Positions 53,461 to 63,043 of a stretch of DNA of 64,000 nt are shown in pieces. This stretch comes from Phytopseudomonas flavescens (lineage in GTDB: Bacteria; Pseudomonadota; Gammaproteobacteria; Pseudomonadales; Pseudomonadaceae). The notes below the pieces were generated by a model. It made no database searches. It was not told where the DNA came from and was given only the letters and a program-made list of their open reading frames with translations. Position 1 is the stretch's first letter; the number at the start of each line of letters is the position of its first letter. A program made the position numbers and the translations under genes. The stretch spans positions 1-64,000 of the forward strand of contig NZ_FNDG01000004.1 in the NCBI RefSeq assembly GCF_900100535.1. Direction: 5' to 3'.

Positions 53461-54009
53461 ATTATTAAGCGTGAAATGAGACAAGATAAACGAGCTGCAC
53501 CGAAGGCCCCGATCAACGAGAATATCTCGGCACGCGAGGTTCGGTTAATTGGCGCTGAAGGCGAGCAGATTGGCATCGTCTCTATTGAAGAAGCGCTTAG
53601 AATTGCCGAAGACGCCAAGCTGGATCTGGTGGAAATTTCTGCAGATGCATTGCCGCCGGTTTGCCGGATCATGGACTACGGCAAGCACCTCTTCGAAAAG
53701 AAGAAGCAGGCAGCGATTGCCAAGAAAAACCAGCACCAGCAGCAGATCAAAGAAATCAAGTTTCGTCCAGGGACGGAAGATGGGGATTACCAGGTAAAAC
53801 TTCGCAACCTGGTACGTTTCCTGATGGAAGGGGACAAGGCCAAGATCTCTCTGAGATTCCGTGGTCGTGAGATGGCCCACCAGGAGCTGGGTATGGAACT
53901 GTTGAAGCGGGTCGAAGCCGACCTCGCCGAACACGGTACCGTCGAACAGCATCCTAAGATGGAAGGACGCCAACTGATGATGGTCATCGCTCCCAAACGC
54001 AAGAAGTAA
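53461..54009 (+). CDS. infC: Translation initiation factor IF-3 (rare ATT start)
   Basis: I start the gene at ATT 53461, not at the in-frame ATG 53476, because GGAG lies five bases upstream of the ATT and the residues it adds ([10 protein letters not shown]) are conserved in Pseudomonas IF-3. The overlapping ATC at 53458 is a less likely choice. The product has 182 residues: IF3-N (about 15-85, [19 protein letters not shown]) and IF3-C (about 90-175, [19 protein letters not shown]). IF-3 checks the start codon on the 30S subunit, and a non-AUG start in its own gene lets it repress itself, as shown in E. coli. Confidence 0.95.
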   Translation: MIKREMRQDKRAAPKAPINENISAREVRLIGAEGEQIGIVSIEEALRIAEDAKLDLVEISADALPPVCRIMDYGKHLFEKKKQAAIAKKNQHQQQIKEIKFRPGTEDGDYQVKLRNLVRFLMEGDKAKISLRFRGREMAHQELGMELLKRVEADLAEHGTVEQHPKMEGRQLMMVIAPKRKK

Positions 54010-54069
54010 CCTCCAGGGCACGGCAGGCCTTATGGTTATCTATATCAACTGAATGCGGAGTATCCGAAC

Positions 54070-54264
54070 ATGCCAAAGATGAAAACCAAAAGCGGTGCGG
54101 CCAAGCGTTTCCTGAAAACCGCCACCGGCTTCAAGCACAAACACGCTTTCAAGAGCCACATCCTGACCAAGATGTCGACCAAACGTAAGCGTCACCTGCG
54201 CGGTAGCACCCTGGTGCATCCGTCTGACGTTGCAAAGGTCGCGCGCATGCTGCGCGTTCGTTAA
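54070..54264 (+). CDS. rpmI: Ribosomal protein L35 (bL35)
   Basis: A 64-residue basic protein ([22 protein letters not shown]... [14 protein letters not shown]), standard length. It belongs to the 50S subunit and sits between infC and rplT, 60 bp behind infC, as in most gammaproteobacteria. Confidence 0.98.
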   Translation: MPKMKTKSGAAKRFLKTATGFKHKHAFKSHILTKMSTKRKRHLRGSTLVHPSDVAKVARMLRVR

Positions 54265-54291
54265 TCTCGGTCAAGATAGAGGAAATAACTC

Positions 54292-54648
54292 ATGGCTCGT
54301 GTTAAACGTGGCGTTATCGCTCGTGCTCGTCACAAAAAAATTCTGAAACTCGCTAAAGGCTACTACGGTGCACGTTCGCGCGTATTCCGTGTTGCCAAGC
54401 AGGCTGTCATCAAGGCTGGTCAATATGCCTACCGTGACCGTCGTCAGAAAAAACGTCAGTTCCGCGCTCTGTGGATCGCTCGTATCAACGCTGGTGCTCG
54501 CGTCAACGGTCTGTCCTACAGCCGCCTGATCGCTGGCCTGAAAAAAGCGTCGATCGAAATCGACCGTAAGGTTCTGGCTGATCTGGCAGTGAACGAAAAA
54601 GCGGCGTTTGCTGCGATTGTCGAGAAAGCGAAAGCCGTACTGGCTTAA
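54292..54648 (+). CDS. rplT: Ribosomal protein L20 (bL20)
   Basis: A 118-residue basic 50S protein with [29 protein letters not shown] at the start and [27 protein letters not shown] in the C-terminal globular part. It is needed early in 50S assembly and in E. coli represses its own operon; no matching leader pseudoknot was recognised here. Confidence 0.98.
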   Translation: MARVKRGVIARARHKKILKLAKGYYGARSRVFRVAKQAVIKAGQYAYRDRRQKKRQFRALWIARINAGARVNGLSYSRLIAGLKKASIEIDRKVLADLAVNEKAAFAAIVEKAKAVLA

Positions 54649-54660
54649 GTCCCCGACAAT

Positions 54661-54722
54661 CACCGGGTTTCGGCCCGGTGCTGAACGTCACCAATAGGGG
54701 AAGAGCCTTCAAGCTCTTCCCC
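54661..54722 (+). terminator. Tandem hairpins between rplT and pheS (attenuator-like)
   Basis: Hairpin 1 has arms CACCGGG/CCCGGTG (54661-54680). Hairpin 2 has arms GGGGAAGAGC/GCTCTTCCCC (54697-54722) followed by TGTTTCG, a weak T tract. It probably lets part of the transcripts continue into pheST. No phenylalanine-rich leader peptide is seen in the 97 bp. Confidence 0.7.
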
Positions 54723-54745
54723 TGTTTCGTATCTGGAGTCTGTAA

Positions 54746-55762
<1,017 letters not shown>

Positions 55763-55808
55763 CACCTCTCGCAGTTTGTAATCGAATCGGATCAGGAGAA
55801 CAGACAGT

Positions 55809-58184
55809 ATGAAATTCAGTGAACAGTGGCTGCGTGGCTGGGTAAGCCCGCAGGTTTCCCGTGACGAACTGGTCGCGCGCCTCTCCATGGCCGGCCTCGA
55901 AGTCGACAGCGTCAGCCCGGTGGCTGGCGCCTTCAGTGGCGTGATCGTGGGCGAGGTGCTGAGCACCGAGCAGCACCCGGACGCCGACAAGCTGCGCGTG
56001 TGCCAGGTCAGCAACGGCAGCGAAACCTTCCAGGTCGTGTGCGGCGCGCCCAACGTGCGCCCCGGCCTGAAGATTCCCTTCGCCATGATCGGCGCCGAGC
56101 TGCCCGGCGACTTCAAGATCAAGAAGGCCAAGCTGCGCGGCGTCGAGTCCAACGGCATGCTCTGCTCGGCGTCCGAGCTGCAGATCAGCGACGACAACGA
56201 CGGCCTGCTCGAACTGCCGGCCGATGCACCGGTTGGCCAGGACATCCGCGAGTACTTCGAACTCAACGACGTCAGCATCGAAGTCGATCTCACCCCCAAC
56301 CGCGGTGACTGTCTGTCGCTGGCCGGTCTGGCCCGTGAAGTCGGCGCCCTGTACGACGTGCCGGTAACCCGCCCGCGGGTTGCTGCCGTCGCCCCGGCCC
56401 ACGACGACGTGCGCCCGGTCGAGGTGCTCGCCACCCAGGCCTGCCCGCGTTACCTGGGCCGTGTGGTGCGCAACGTCGACCTCTCCAGACCGACCCCGCG
56501 CTGGATGGTCGAGCGCCTGCGTCGTGCTGACGTACGCAGCATCGACGCCGCCGTCGACATCACCAACTACGTTATGCTCGAGCTCGGCCAGCCAATGCAC
56601 GCCTTCGACCTCGACGTGATCCAGGGTGGCATTCGTGTGCGCATGGCCGAAGAGGGCGAGAAGCTGGTACTGCTCGACGGCCAGGACGTCACCCTGCGTG
56701 CCGACACCCTGGTCATCGCCGACCACCAGCGCGCCCTGGCCATCGCCGGCGTGATGGGCGGCGAGCACAGCGGCGTCAGAGACAGCACCCGTGATCTGTT
56801 CCTCGAAAGCGCCTTCTTCGACACCATCGCCTTAGCTGGCAAGGCCCGTTCCTATGGCCTGCATACCGACTCTTCGCACCGCTTCGAGCGTGGCGTGGAC
56901 TGGCAGCTGGCCCGCGAAGCCATGGAGCGCGCCACCTCGTTGCTGCTGGAGATCGTCGGCGGCGAAGCCGGCCCGATCATCGAAGCGGTCGCCGAGGCGC
57001 AACTGCCGACCATCGCACCGATCAGCCTGCGTGCCGAGCGCGTCGAGCAGATGCTCGGCATCAAGCTCGACGACGAACTGATCGTCAAGCTGCTCGGTGC
57101 ACTGGGCCTGGGTATCGAAGGAGGGGCAGGGCAGTGGCAGGTCAAGGTGCCGAGCCACCGCTTCGACATCAGCCTGGAAGTCGACCTGATCGAAGAACTG
57201 GCCCGCCTGTACGGCTACAACCGTCTGCCGGTCCGTTACCCGCAAGCGCGCCTGGCGCCGCAGACCAAGGCCGAAGCCGTGGCTGACCTGCCGGTGCTGC
57301 GTCGCCTGCTGGTGGCCCGTGGGTACCAGGAAGCGATCACCTACAGCTTCATCGATCCCAAGCTGTACGAACTGTTCAGCCCGGGCGTCAAGCCGCTGAC
57401 CCTGGCCAACCCGATCTCCGCCGACATGGCCGCCATGCGCGCCTCGCTGTGGCCGGGCCTGGTCAAGGCCGTAGAGCACAACCTCAACCGCCAGCAGTCG
57501 CGCGTGCGCCTGTTCGAAAGCGGCCTGCGTTTCGTTGGTCAGCTGGACGAACTCAAGCAGGAGCCGATGCTCGCTGGTGTTATCACTGGCAGTCGCCTGC
57601 CGGAGAGTTGGGCCCATGGCCGTGACAGCGTCGACTTCTTCGATGCCAAGGCTGACGTCGAAGCCCTGCTGGCTGCGGCTGGCGACATCGGCAGCTTCGC
57701 TTTCGTGCCGGGCGAGCACAGTGCCCTGCATCCGGGCCAGACCGCACGTATCGAGCGGGAAGGGCGTTTGGTCGGCTACGTGGGTGCCATCCACCCGGAA
57801 CTGGCCAAGACCCTCGGCCTCGATCAGCCACTGTTCCTGTTCGAGCTGCTACTGAGTGAAATCGTCCAGGGTCGCATGCCGGCGTTCAAGGAGCTGTCGC
57901 GCTTCCCGGAGGTGCGCCGTGATATCGCGCTGTTGGTCGACCGCGACGTGCCGGCTCAGCATTTGCTGGCCGATATCCGCGAGCAGGCAGGCGAATGGCT
58001 TACCGACCTCAGGTTGTTTGATGTTTATCAGGGTAAAGGTATTGATCCGCTTAGAAAAAGCCTTGCCGTCGGCTTGACCTGGCAGCATCCAGCGCGCACT
58101 CTAAACGACGATGAGGTGAGTACCGCAACCCAGAACATCCTCACCTCCCTGGAACAAAGGTTCAACGCCACGTTAAGGAACTAG
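55809..58184 (+). CDS. pheT: Phenylalanyl-tRNA synthetase beta subunit
   Basis: A 791-residue subunit with the tRNA-binding EMAP-like fold (about 40-150), B3/B4 editing domain (about 215-395), B5 domain (about 400-475), a catalytic-like core, and the C-terminal ferredoxin-like anticodon-binding domain (about 695-790, LSRFPEVRRDIALLVDRDV). It edits mischarged Tyr-tRNA. It ends three bases before ihfA. Confidence 0.98.
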   Translation: MKFSEQWLRGWVSPQVSRDELVARLSMAGLEVDSVSPVAGAFSGVIVGEVLSTEQHPDADKLRVCQVSNGSETFQVVCGAPNVRPGLKIPFAMIGAELPGDFKIKKAKLRGVESNGMLCSASELQISDDNDGLLELPADAPVGQDIREYFELNDVSIEVDLTPNRGDCLSLAGLAREVGALYDVPVTRPRVAAVAPAHDDVRPVEVLATQACPRYLGRVVRNVDLSRPTPRWMVERLRRADVRSIDAAVDITNYVMLELGQPMHAFDLDVIQGGIRVRMAEEGEKLVLLDGQDVTLRADTLVIADHQRALAIAGVMGGEHSGVRDSTRDLFLESAFFDTIALAGKARSYGLHTDSSHRFERGVDWQLAREAMERATSLLLEIVGGEAGPIIEAVAEAQLPTIAPISLRAERVEQMLGIKLDDELIVKLLGALGLGIEGGAGQWQVKVPSHRFDISLEVDLIEELARLYGYNRLPVRYPQARLAPQTKAEAVADLPVLRRLLVARGYQEAITYSFIDPKLYELFSPGVKPLTLANPISADMAAMRASLWPGLVKAVEHNLNRQQSRVRLFESGLRFVGQLDELKQEPMLAGVITGSRLPESWAHGRDSVDFFDAKADVEALLAAAGDIGSFAFVPGEHSALHPGQTARIEREGRLVGYVGAIHPELAKTLGLDQPLFLFELLLSEIVQGRMPAFKELSRFPEVRRDIALLVDRDVPAQHLLADIREQAGEWLTDLRLFDVYQGKGIDPLRKSLAVGLTWQHPARTLNDDEVSTATQNILTSLEQRFNATLRN

Positions 58185-58187
58185 CGT

Positions 58188-58490
58188 ATGGGGGCACTGA
58201 CGAAAGCTGAAATGGCCGAACGTCTGTACGATGAACTGGGCCTGAACAAGCGAGAGGCCAAGGAGCTGGTAGAACTCTTCTTCGAAGAAATCCGCCAGGC
58301 CCTGGAACTCAATGAGCAGGTAAAACTCTCAGGCTTCGGTAACTTCGATCTGCGCGATAAGCGTCAGCGCCCCGGTCGTAATCCAAAAACAGGGGAGGAA
58401 ATCCCGATCACGGCTCGCCGTGTCGTGACCTTCCGCCCCGGCCAGAAGCTCAAAGCCAGGGTCGAAGCATATGCTGGAACCAAGTCATAA
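58188..58490 (+). CDS. ihfA: Integration host factor alpha subunit
   Basis: A 100-residue HU/IHF family protein ([28 protein letters not shown]), with the DNA-minor-groove arm [14 protein letters not shown] containing the intercalating proline. With IhfB it bends DNA at specific sites. Position directly behind pheT is conserved in gammaproteobacteria. Confidence 0.98.
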   Translation: MGALTKAEMAERLYDELGLNKREAKELVELFFEEIRQALELNEQVKLSGFGNFDLRDKRQRPGRNPKTGEEIPITARRVVTFRPGQKLKARVEAYAGTKS

Positions 58491-58827
58491 CGACGAACTG
58501 CCTGTCATACCCGGCAAACGGTATTTCACGATCGGCGAGGTCAGTGAACTCTGTGCGGTGAAACCGCACGTGCTTCGTTACTGGGAGCAGGAGTTTCCGC
58601 AGCTAAACCCGGTCAAGCGTCGCGGCAACCGTCGGTATTACCAGCGCCAGGACGTGCTGATGATCCGCCAGATCCGCGCCTTGCTGTACGACCAGGGCTT
58701 CACCATCGGCGGCGCACGCCTGCGCCTGACCGGCGACGAAGCCAAAGACGACACCACCCAGTACAAACAGCTCATCAAGCAGATGATCGCCGAGCTGGAG
58801 GATGTACTCCACGTCCTGCGCAAATGA
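58471..58827 (+). CDS. MerR-family transcriptional regulator
   Basis: A 118-residue protein that overlaps the ihfA end by 20 bp. The N-terminal HTH is clear ([30 protein letters not shown]) with the wing [19 protein letters not shown]; the C-terminal helix ([19 protein letters not shown]) dimerises. It has no metal-binding cysteines, so its ligand is unknown. It is a conserved companion of ihfA in Pseudomonas. Confidence 0.95.
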   Translation: MLEPSHNDELPVIPGKRYFTIGEVSELCAVKPHVLRYWEQEFPQLNPVKRRGNRRYYQRQDVLMIRQIRALLYDQGFTIGGARLRLTGDEAKDDTTQYKQLIKQMIAELEDVLHVLRK

Positions 58828-58915
58828 ATTCGAAGAAAAACCTTCCATAATTCAGATGCTTAGTTTATAGTCTCTCCCGCTTTCGGCTAACGCCAAAGGC
58901 ACCAGCAACACCCGT

Positions 58916-58992
58916 CGGGGCGTAGCGCAGCCCGGTAGCGCACTTGCATGGGGTGCAAGGGGTCGAGTGTTCGAATCACTCCGTCCCGACCA
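58916..58992 (+). tRNA. tRNA-Pro (anticodon GGG)
   Basis: A 77-base cloverleaf with CCA encoded. Acceptor arms CGGGGCG/CGTCCCG pair with one G-U. The anticodon stem CTTGC/GCAAG holds loop ATGGGGT with anticodon GGG, and the T stem GAGTG/CACTC holds TTCGAAT. A possible -10 box TATAGT is at 58866-58871, but the -35 region is weak. Confidence 0.96.
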
Positions 58993-59003
58993 AAATACCC
59001 TAG

Positions 59004-59038
59004 AAAATCCAGTCACTTAGCGGTGACTGGATTTTTTT
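59004..59038 (+). terminator. Terminator after tRNA-Pro
   Basis: Arms AAAATCCAGTCAC/GTGACTGGATTTT with loop TTAGCG and a T7 tail. Confidence 0.93.
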
Positions 59039-59230
59039 ATGCCTGAAGGTTTTTGAAAGCTTCCGATTTTTTGCCCCGCCGGTGATTGTGGCCCTACAGA
59101 TGCTGTTCCGGTCGTGCCGCCGAGCTAACGGTCATGCGGCCCGGTCTCAGTAGGGTATGATTCCGAAGGAAGGGTTTGCAGGCTAATATGAGACCGTTCA
59201 GGTGACCCTGGAAACGGGCGAGGAGGAGTT

Positions 59231-59503
59231 ATGGTGAAGGCAGTCAAGAAAGCCTTGTCTGAGAAAGCTACCCAGGAGCTTGAGGCCCAGATTCCGGAAA
59301 AGGCGTCACTGGCAACCAAGCACGCTTATGAAAAAGCCAAAGCTTCTGGCCTAACCGTCCTGCTGTCGAGGGGCGGATTCATAATTGCCGAGCGTGCAGA
59401 TGGCACTGAGCAGATAGTTCGTGCTTCCAAACCTCGCCGAAAGGTGAAAGCTGGCGTTGCTCTCAAGCTCGGCTCTGGAGTCCTGGTGAATGCCGGGGCC
59501 TAG
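59231..59503 (+). CDS. Small basic protein upstream of the zeta-like toxin, putative antitoxin
   Basis: A 90-residue protein behind a strong GAGGAGGAG site. The first half is helical and charged (KKALSEKATQELEAQIPEKA, TKHAYEKAKASG), the second half strand-rich (LTVLLSRGGFIIAERADG) with a basic patch ASKPRRKVKAG. No known family is recognised, and it does not look like epsilon antitoxin. It overlaps the kinase gene by 14 bp, the arrangement of many toxin-antitoxin pairs, so an antitoxin role is inferred from position only. Confidence 0.7.
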   Translation: MVKAVKKALSEKATQELEAQIPEKASLATKHAYEKAKASGLTVLLSRGGFIIAERADGTEQIVRASKPRRKVKAGVALKLGSGVLVNAGA

Positions 59504-60233
59504 ACTCCGTGTCTTCGCGGGTCCCAATGGCTCTGGCAAGAGCACCATCAAACGTATCCTCGATCCTGAGCTGATCTACATTTACGTCAATGCCGATGAT
59601 CTGGAGCGCGAAGCCAAGGATGGCGGCGCTATCGATCTGGCTCCTTTTGCGATAAATCCCACTCAGCAAGTGTTCCGCGACTTCTTCGTTTCTCATCCTT
59701 TGATCGCTAGAGAGCAGTTGGCATCTCAAGCCGAGCATTTCACCATTGCCGGTCAGGCGTTAGTAACCAATGGTATCGAGGTGCAGTCCTATCATGCCTC
59801 GGTCATCGCCGACTTCATCAGACACCAGTTGCTTGATCGTGGTGCGAGTTTCACCTTCGAGACAGTCATGTCAGACCGTTCCAAGGTTGAGTTCATCAAA
59901 AAGGCCAAGGGCCTCGGGTATCGCACCTACCTGTACTTCGTGGCGACTGAAGATCCAGAGATCAACATCAACAGGGTCGCTATCCGTGTAAGAGAGGGCG
60001 GCCATGATGTTACGCCAGATAAAGTGCGTTCCCGCTATGGCAGATGCCTGGAGCTGCTACCCGAAGCTATTCAGGTGACCAGTAGGGCTTATCTCTTCGA
60101 CAACTCAGGGGCGGAAGCCGTGCTTGAGGTAGAAATTACTGCCGCTTCGACCGTCGAGTTCAAACTCGACGAAGTGCCGGAGTGGTGCAGTGCTGCGGTT
60201 GACGCGCTCGAGCAATTAGCTGGAAAAAAATAG
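59490..60233 (+). CDS. Zeta-toxin-like P-loop kinase
   Basis: A 247-residue protein. RVFAGPNGSGKSTIKRIL holds Walker A (residues 11-19), FTFETVMSDRSKVEFIKKAKGLGYRTYLYFV, given in parts, carries the ExT/S strand and the helix typical of zeta-like enzymes, and RVREGGHDVTPDKVRSRYGR supplies the sensor arginines (family pattern R-V-x-x-GGHxVP). Zeta toxins phosphorylate UDP-N-acetylglucosamine and block cell wall synthesis. Overlap with the small upstream gene marks a likely bicistronic toxin-antitoxin module. Codon use is less GC-rich than in the core genes, a sign of transfer. Confidence 0.85.
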   Translation: MPGPRLRVFAGPNGSGKSTIKRILDPELIYIYVNADDLEREAKDGGAIDLAPFAINPTQQVFRDFFVSHPLIAREQLASQAEHFTIAGQALVTNGIEVQSYHASVIADFIRHQLLDRGASFTFETVMSDRSKVEFIKKAKGLGYRTYLYFVATEDPEININRVAIRVREGGHDVTPDKVRSRYGRCLELLPEAIQVTSRAYLFDNSGAEAVLEVEITAASTVEFKLDEVPEWCSAAVDALEQLAGKK

Positions 60234-60302
60234 ACCATTTGTGGGAAAGATGAGCTGTAGGTTGCTGCAGCAAGAGCCGGCGCTGGTCCCGGCGCCTCTT
60301 GC

Positions 60303-60521
60303 TCAACTAATCGACGGCCCGCGCTGGCGACCCAGGTTGTCATAACGCGCTGTTGCCCTGAATCACTGCCGGTGCGCTCTGCCCAAGCGTCTGCTCAATC
60401 ACGGCTTCCACGGCACCAGGCTGAAGCCGGTGCCGTCGTCGAGTAGGGCATAATGGCCGCTGGCCAGTTGCATACTGCGCCGGTAAGTCCCACTGACGCG
60501 CTGGCCCTCAACTGCTGGACG
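60303..60521 (-). pseudogene. Remnant of a conjugative relaxase C-terminus (DUF3363-like), frameshifted
   Basis: On the minus strand three short frames give one protein tail in order. First comes RPAVEGQRVSGTYRRSMQLA and then SGHYALLDDGTGFSLVPWKP up to a TGA (60399-60401). After a single-base shift follows VIEQTLGQSAPAVIQG (to the TGA at 60340). After a further shift comes NLGRQRGPSIS (stop at 60303). The pieces resemble the very end of VirD2-like relaxases with DUF3363, as I recall them. The rest of the gene is gone. This marks an eroded mobile element downstream of tRNA-Pro. The 170 bp between it and the next gene hold nothing recognised. Confidence 0.68.
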
Positions 60522-60691
60522 CTACTGCATACCCGTCTGCGCCGAGATCGCTCGCGCCGTAGCGGTAAGCTGTGAATCGCCCATAGGCTCGAACGACCTC
60601 GTTTCAACGCCAGCAATGAGGCGGGTTCAGCCGCATCAGGCTCGTCGAGTTGTGGCCGATTCGAGCGCCTGCGCCTGAGTGCAGCGCCCAG

Positions 60692-61843
60692 CTACAGCGC
60701 AGCCGCTTCGCTGTGGTAGTGAACCTGATGTGCCTCGCTTGGCAGCGGCACCTCCCACTTGAACAGCATGCGGCGGATATCCTCGTTACGCAGGCTGGTG
60801 TCGCGCCGGGTGTTACGCCGGTAGACCTCTTTCTCGGGCATCTCCAGATACTGAATCTGCACCTTGGCATGGTAGGCGTACAGCAGGTCGAGGGTCTTCT
60901 TGCGCATCTGCGCCGACAGGTGCGTGGAGTTCCAGACAAAGGGCTTTTTCTCGCGCAGCAGCGATTTGGCCCGGTCGATGGCGAAGTGCGCGGCGGCGCC
61001 TTCGTTCTCGCCATGGCGCAGGCCCAGGGCCTCGCGGGCGTCGTCGAAGGAAATTACCGGCAGATCCGGGTGGTGTTTGGCCACCCAGGTGTTCTTGCCA
61101 CTGGCCGGAATGCCGGACAGCATGATGACTCGCGAGCCCTCCGGCTCGTGCAGCGGATAGTCGGGATGCACCCGGGCACCCCGGAAGTACTGGATCCGGG
61201 TGTAGTCATCGACGAACGCCCGTGGCTCGTACAGGCAGCCTTCCTCGGCGGCCAGCTCGCGAAACAGCTCGATTTCGTCCAGCACGGCCTGCTTGCCCAC
61301 GTAGGTGCGCCCCTGCATGTCCGCTTCCGCGACCGCGCAGAGCATCCATACCGGCAGCTCCCACGACAGCTTGTGGAGGATGAACTCCGGGCTCTGCCCG
61401 CTGCGGTTGCCCGACAGCGCGAAGAACGGCAACTGGTGCACCGAGATGATCCGGCAGACCTGCTCGCGCAGCTCGAAGGGCATGCCGGCCCGCCACAGCA
61501 GCAGACGTGCATCTACGGCGCCACGTCGCGAGTGCCCGGGCTGGCCGATGCGCCCGGTTTCGCTATCGATCACCGTGGTGTCCGGTTTCGAGATGTCGTG
61601 CAGCAGCGCGGCCAGGAACAGCACCAGGCGCTGTTCCTCGGTCGCATGCTGATAACGCGGTTGCGCGAGCAAAGCCTCGACCACCATGCGGGTGTGAACC
61701 CATACGTCGCCCTCGGCGTGGTAGTAAGAATCCTGGGGCGCGCTGGCCAGGCGCAGCAGGGCCGGAATCGCCTCCAGGCACGCCTGCGCGTCGAAGCGCT
61801 GGCCCGGTTCTGGAACCAGGCCTTGCAGTTGTTGAATGTCCAT
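60692..61843 (-). CDS. HD-Pnk: HD-domain phosphoesterase fused to 5'-OH polynucleotide kinase
   Basis: The ATG at 61843 (AAGGAG site) gives 383 aa. Residues about 40-180 are an HD domain with H50 (VWVHTR), H82-D83 (LLHDIS), H104, H136 (SVHQLP) and D175 (AEAD) as metal ligands. Residues 238-375 are a P-loop kinase with GIPASGKNTW (244-253), D267/D268 (SFDDAR), NSTHLS and the lid RRNTRRD. The layout equals the bifunctional end-healing enzyme HD-Pnk characterised in Runella: it removes 2',3'-phosphates and phosphorylates 5'-OH ends. It follows the RNA ligase gene by 14 bp, so the pair can heal and seal broken RNA. Confidence 0.9.
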   Translation of the reverse strand: MDIQQLQGLVPEPGQRFDAQACLEAIPALLRLASAPQDSYYHAEGDVWVHTRMVVEALLAQPRYQHATEEQRLVLFLAALLHDISKPDTTVIDSETGRIGQPGHSRRGAVDARLLLWRAGMPFELREQVCRIISVHQLPFFALSGNRSGQSPEFILHKLSWELPVWMLCAVAEADMQGRTYVGKQAVLDEIELFRELAAEEGCLYEPRAFVDDYTRIQYFRGARVHPDYPLHEPEGSRVIMLSGIPASGKNTWVAKHHPDLPVISFDDAREALGLRHGENEGAAAHFAIDRAKSLLREKKPFVWNSTHLSAQMRKKTLDLLYAYHAKVQIQYLEMPEKEVYRRNTRRDTSLRNEDIRRMLFKWEVPLPSEAHQVHYHSEAAAL

Positions 61844-61857
61844 TTTGTTGTTCTCCT

Positions 61858-62718
61858 TCAATAACCAGGCCGCCGACCATCCCAGTCCATCGACAGGCGA
61901 GGGGCGTAGAGGTCTACCCCGTCGGCCAGCAGGTTGGGAATGAACGGCTGGTTCGCATGATGCTGGTCCGCATCGAGGATCGCCTGGACAAAGTCCTGGC
62001 GAACCCACTTGAGGCGTCCGTTGGTTTGTTTCTCGTCTTCGAGCTTCAGGTACAGGCCTTCCATCACCGTCGACTTGTCGCACTGCCGCCAGGCCCGTTC
62101 CAGGTCCAGGCCTTCGCGCTGCACCGTGGCTTCGAAGGCGCTGCGCCATGCCGGTGACTTGGCCTGGGAATCGCCGAGCAGCTCGAGCAGATCCTTGAGC
62201 CGCGCCGGTGCCAGCCCTTCATGAAGCACCGGCACCGACAGCACCGGGCCGTCGCGCAGCAACTGGCGCCGAGCCGCGGTCGACAGGAACAGGCCATGGG
62301 CCCGATCCCAGATGTCGAACTCGCAGAAGAAGTGCGGCAGGCGGTCGTAGAACACCGAATGCTTCTTGTGCATCCATTCGCCGAACAGCACGTAGCGGTC
62401 TTCAAGGCGGCTCAGCAACCAGTCCTCGTGGGCCACGGCCCACTGCTTGAACAGGTTGAACTGGCGCTCCCGACCGCCACCGGTCAGGTAGTGGCCACGC
62501 GATTGCAGCAGCAGTTCACCGGCCGCGGAGAAGCTGATGCCGGCATTGGCACCGTCCAGTTTCTCCTCGACGACCAGCCACTGCCCGCTCAGCGAGGCAT
62601 AACGAACCTGATCGCTATCGGTATCGCCCGGCTGCAGGCGAGAGCTCTCCAGGTGGGGCGTGCGTGGGTATTTGTGTAGCTCGAGGTTTTGCGCATAGGC
62701 GCGGAAATCCATGTTCAT
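61858..62718 (-). CDS. ATP-dependent RNA ligase
   Basis: The ATG at 62718 has a GGAGG site and gives 286 aa. The nucleotidyltransferase motifs are in order: motif I VVEEKLDGANAG with the AMP-accepting lysine K53, motif III FFCEFDIWD (about 130-138), motif IV MEGLYLKLE (219-227) and motif V LKWVR (236-240). It joins 5'-phosphate and 3'-OH RNA ends through a ligase-AMP intermediate. It lacks a long extra domain, so it belongs to the small Rnl types. It is the first gene of the repair pair with HD-Pnk. Confidence 0.9.
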   Translation of the reverse strand: MNMDFRAYAQNLELHKYPRTPHLESSRLQPGDTDSDQVRYASLSGQWLVVEEKLDGANAGISFSAAGELLLQSRGHYLTGGGRERQFNLFKQWAVAHEDWLLSRLEDRYVLFGEWMHKKHSVFYDRLPHFFCEFDIWDRAHGLFLSTAARRQLLRDGPVLSVPVLHEGLAPARLKDLLELLGDSQAKSPAWRSAFEATVQREGLDLERAWRQCDKSTVMEGLYLKLEDEKQTNGRLKWVRQDFVQAILDADQHHANQPFIPNLLADGVDLYAPRLSMDWDGRRPGY

Positions 62719-63043
62719 GGGTTTCCTCCATTGCAATTGGGAAAACCGACGACAAGGGTTCAGGCGGGCAAAATGTGGGAAGCGGCCACGCAAGTGCGCA
62801 GGCAGCCATCAGGCACGATGGACCGTCGTCGGTATCAGGCTTGTTGGCTGGAGCAGGGCACTTCGTTCACCACTTGAGAGAGGGGGTGTAAATAGGGGGA
62901 GTATTCAACATGCAAAAAAATGAGATGTCAACACTGCACTGGCTGTTGAACGCATAGACTTGGGAGTCGCTAACCCCTTTCGAGTTTTTTGGCTCAGTCT
63001 TTTAGTGGCCGCTTGGCAGGGATTCTGCCGTCTTGTTACGTGA
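62719..63043. other. Control region upstream of the RNA repair pair
   Basis: About 325 bp without a gene. It becomes AT-richer toward 62900-63000. A possible GG-N10-GC pair on the minus strand (about 62859-62872) loosely recalls a sigma54 promoter, but the match is poor. Confidence 0.35.

Noticed and set aside
62719..62960. Sigma54 promoter for the RNA repair pair
   Set aside because: A GG-N10-GC pair is present, but the rest of the consensus is missing and no RtcR-like activator gene lies in the window.
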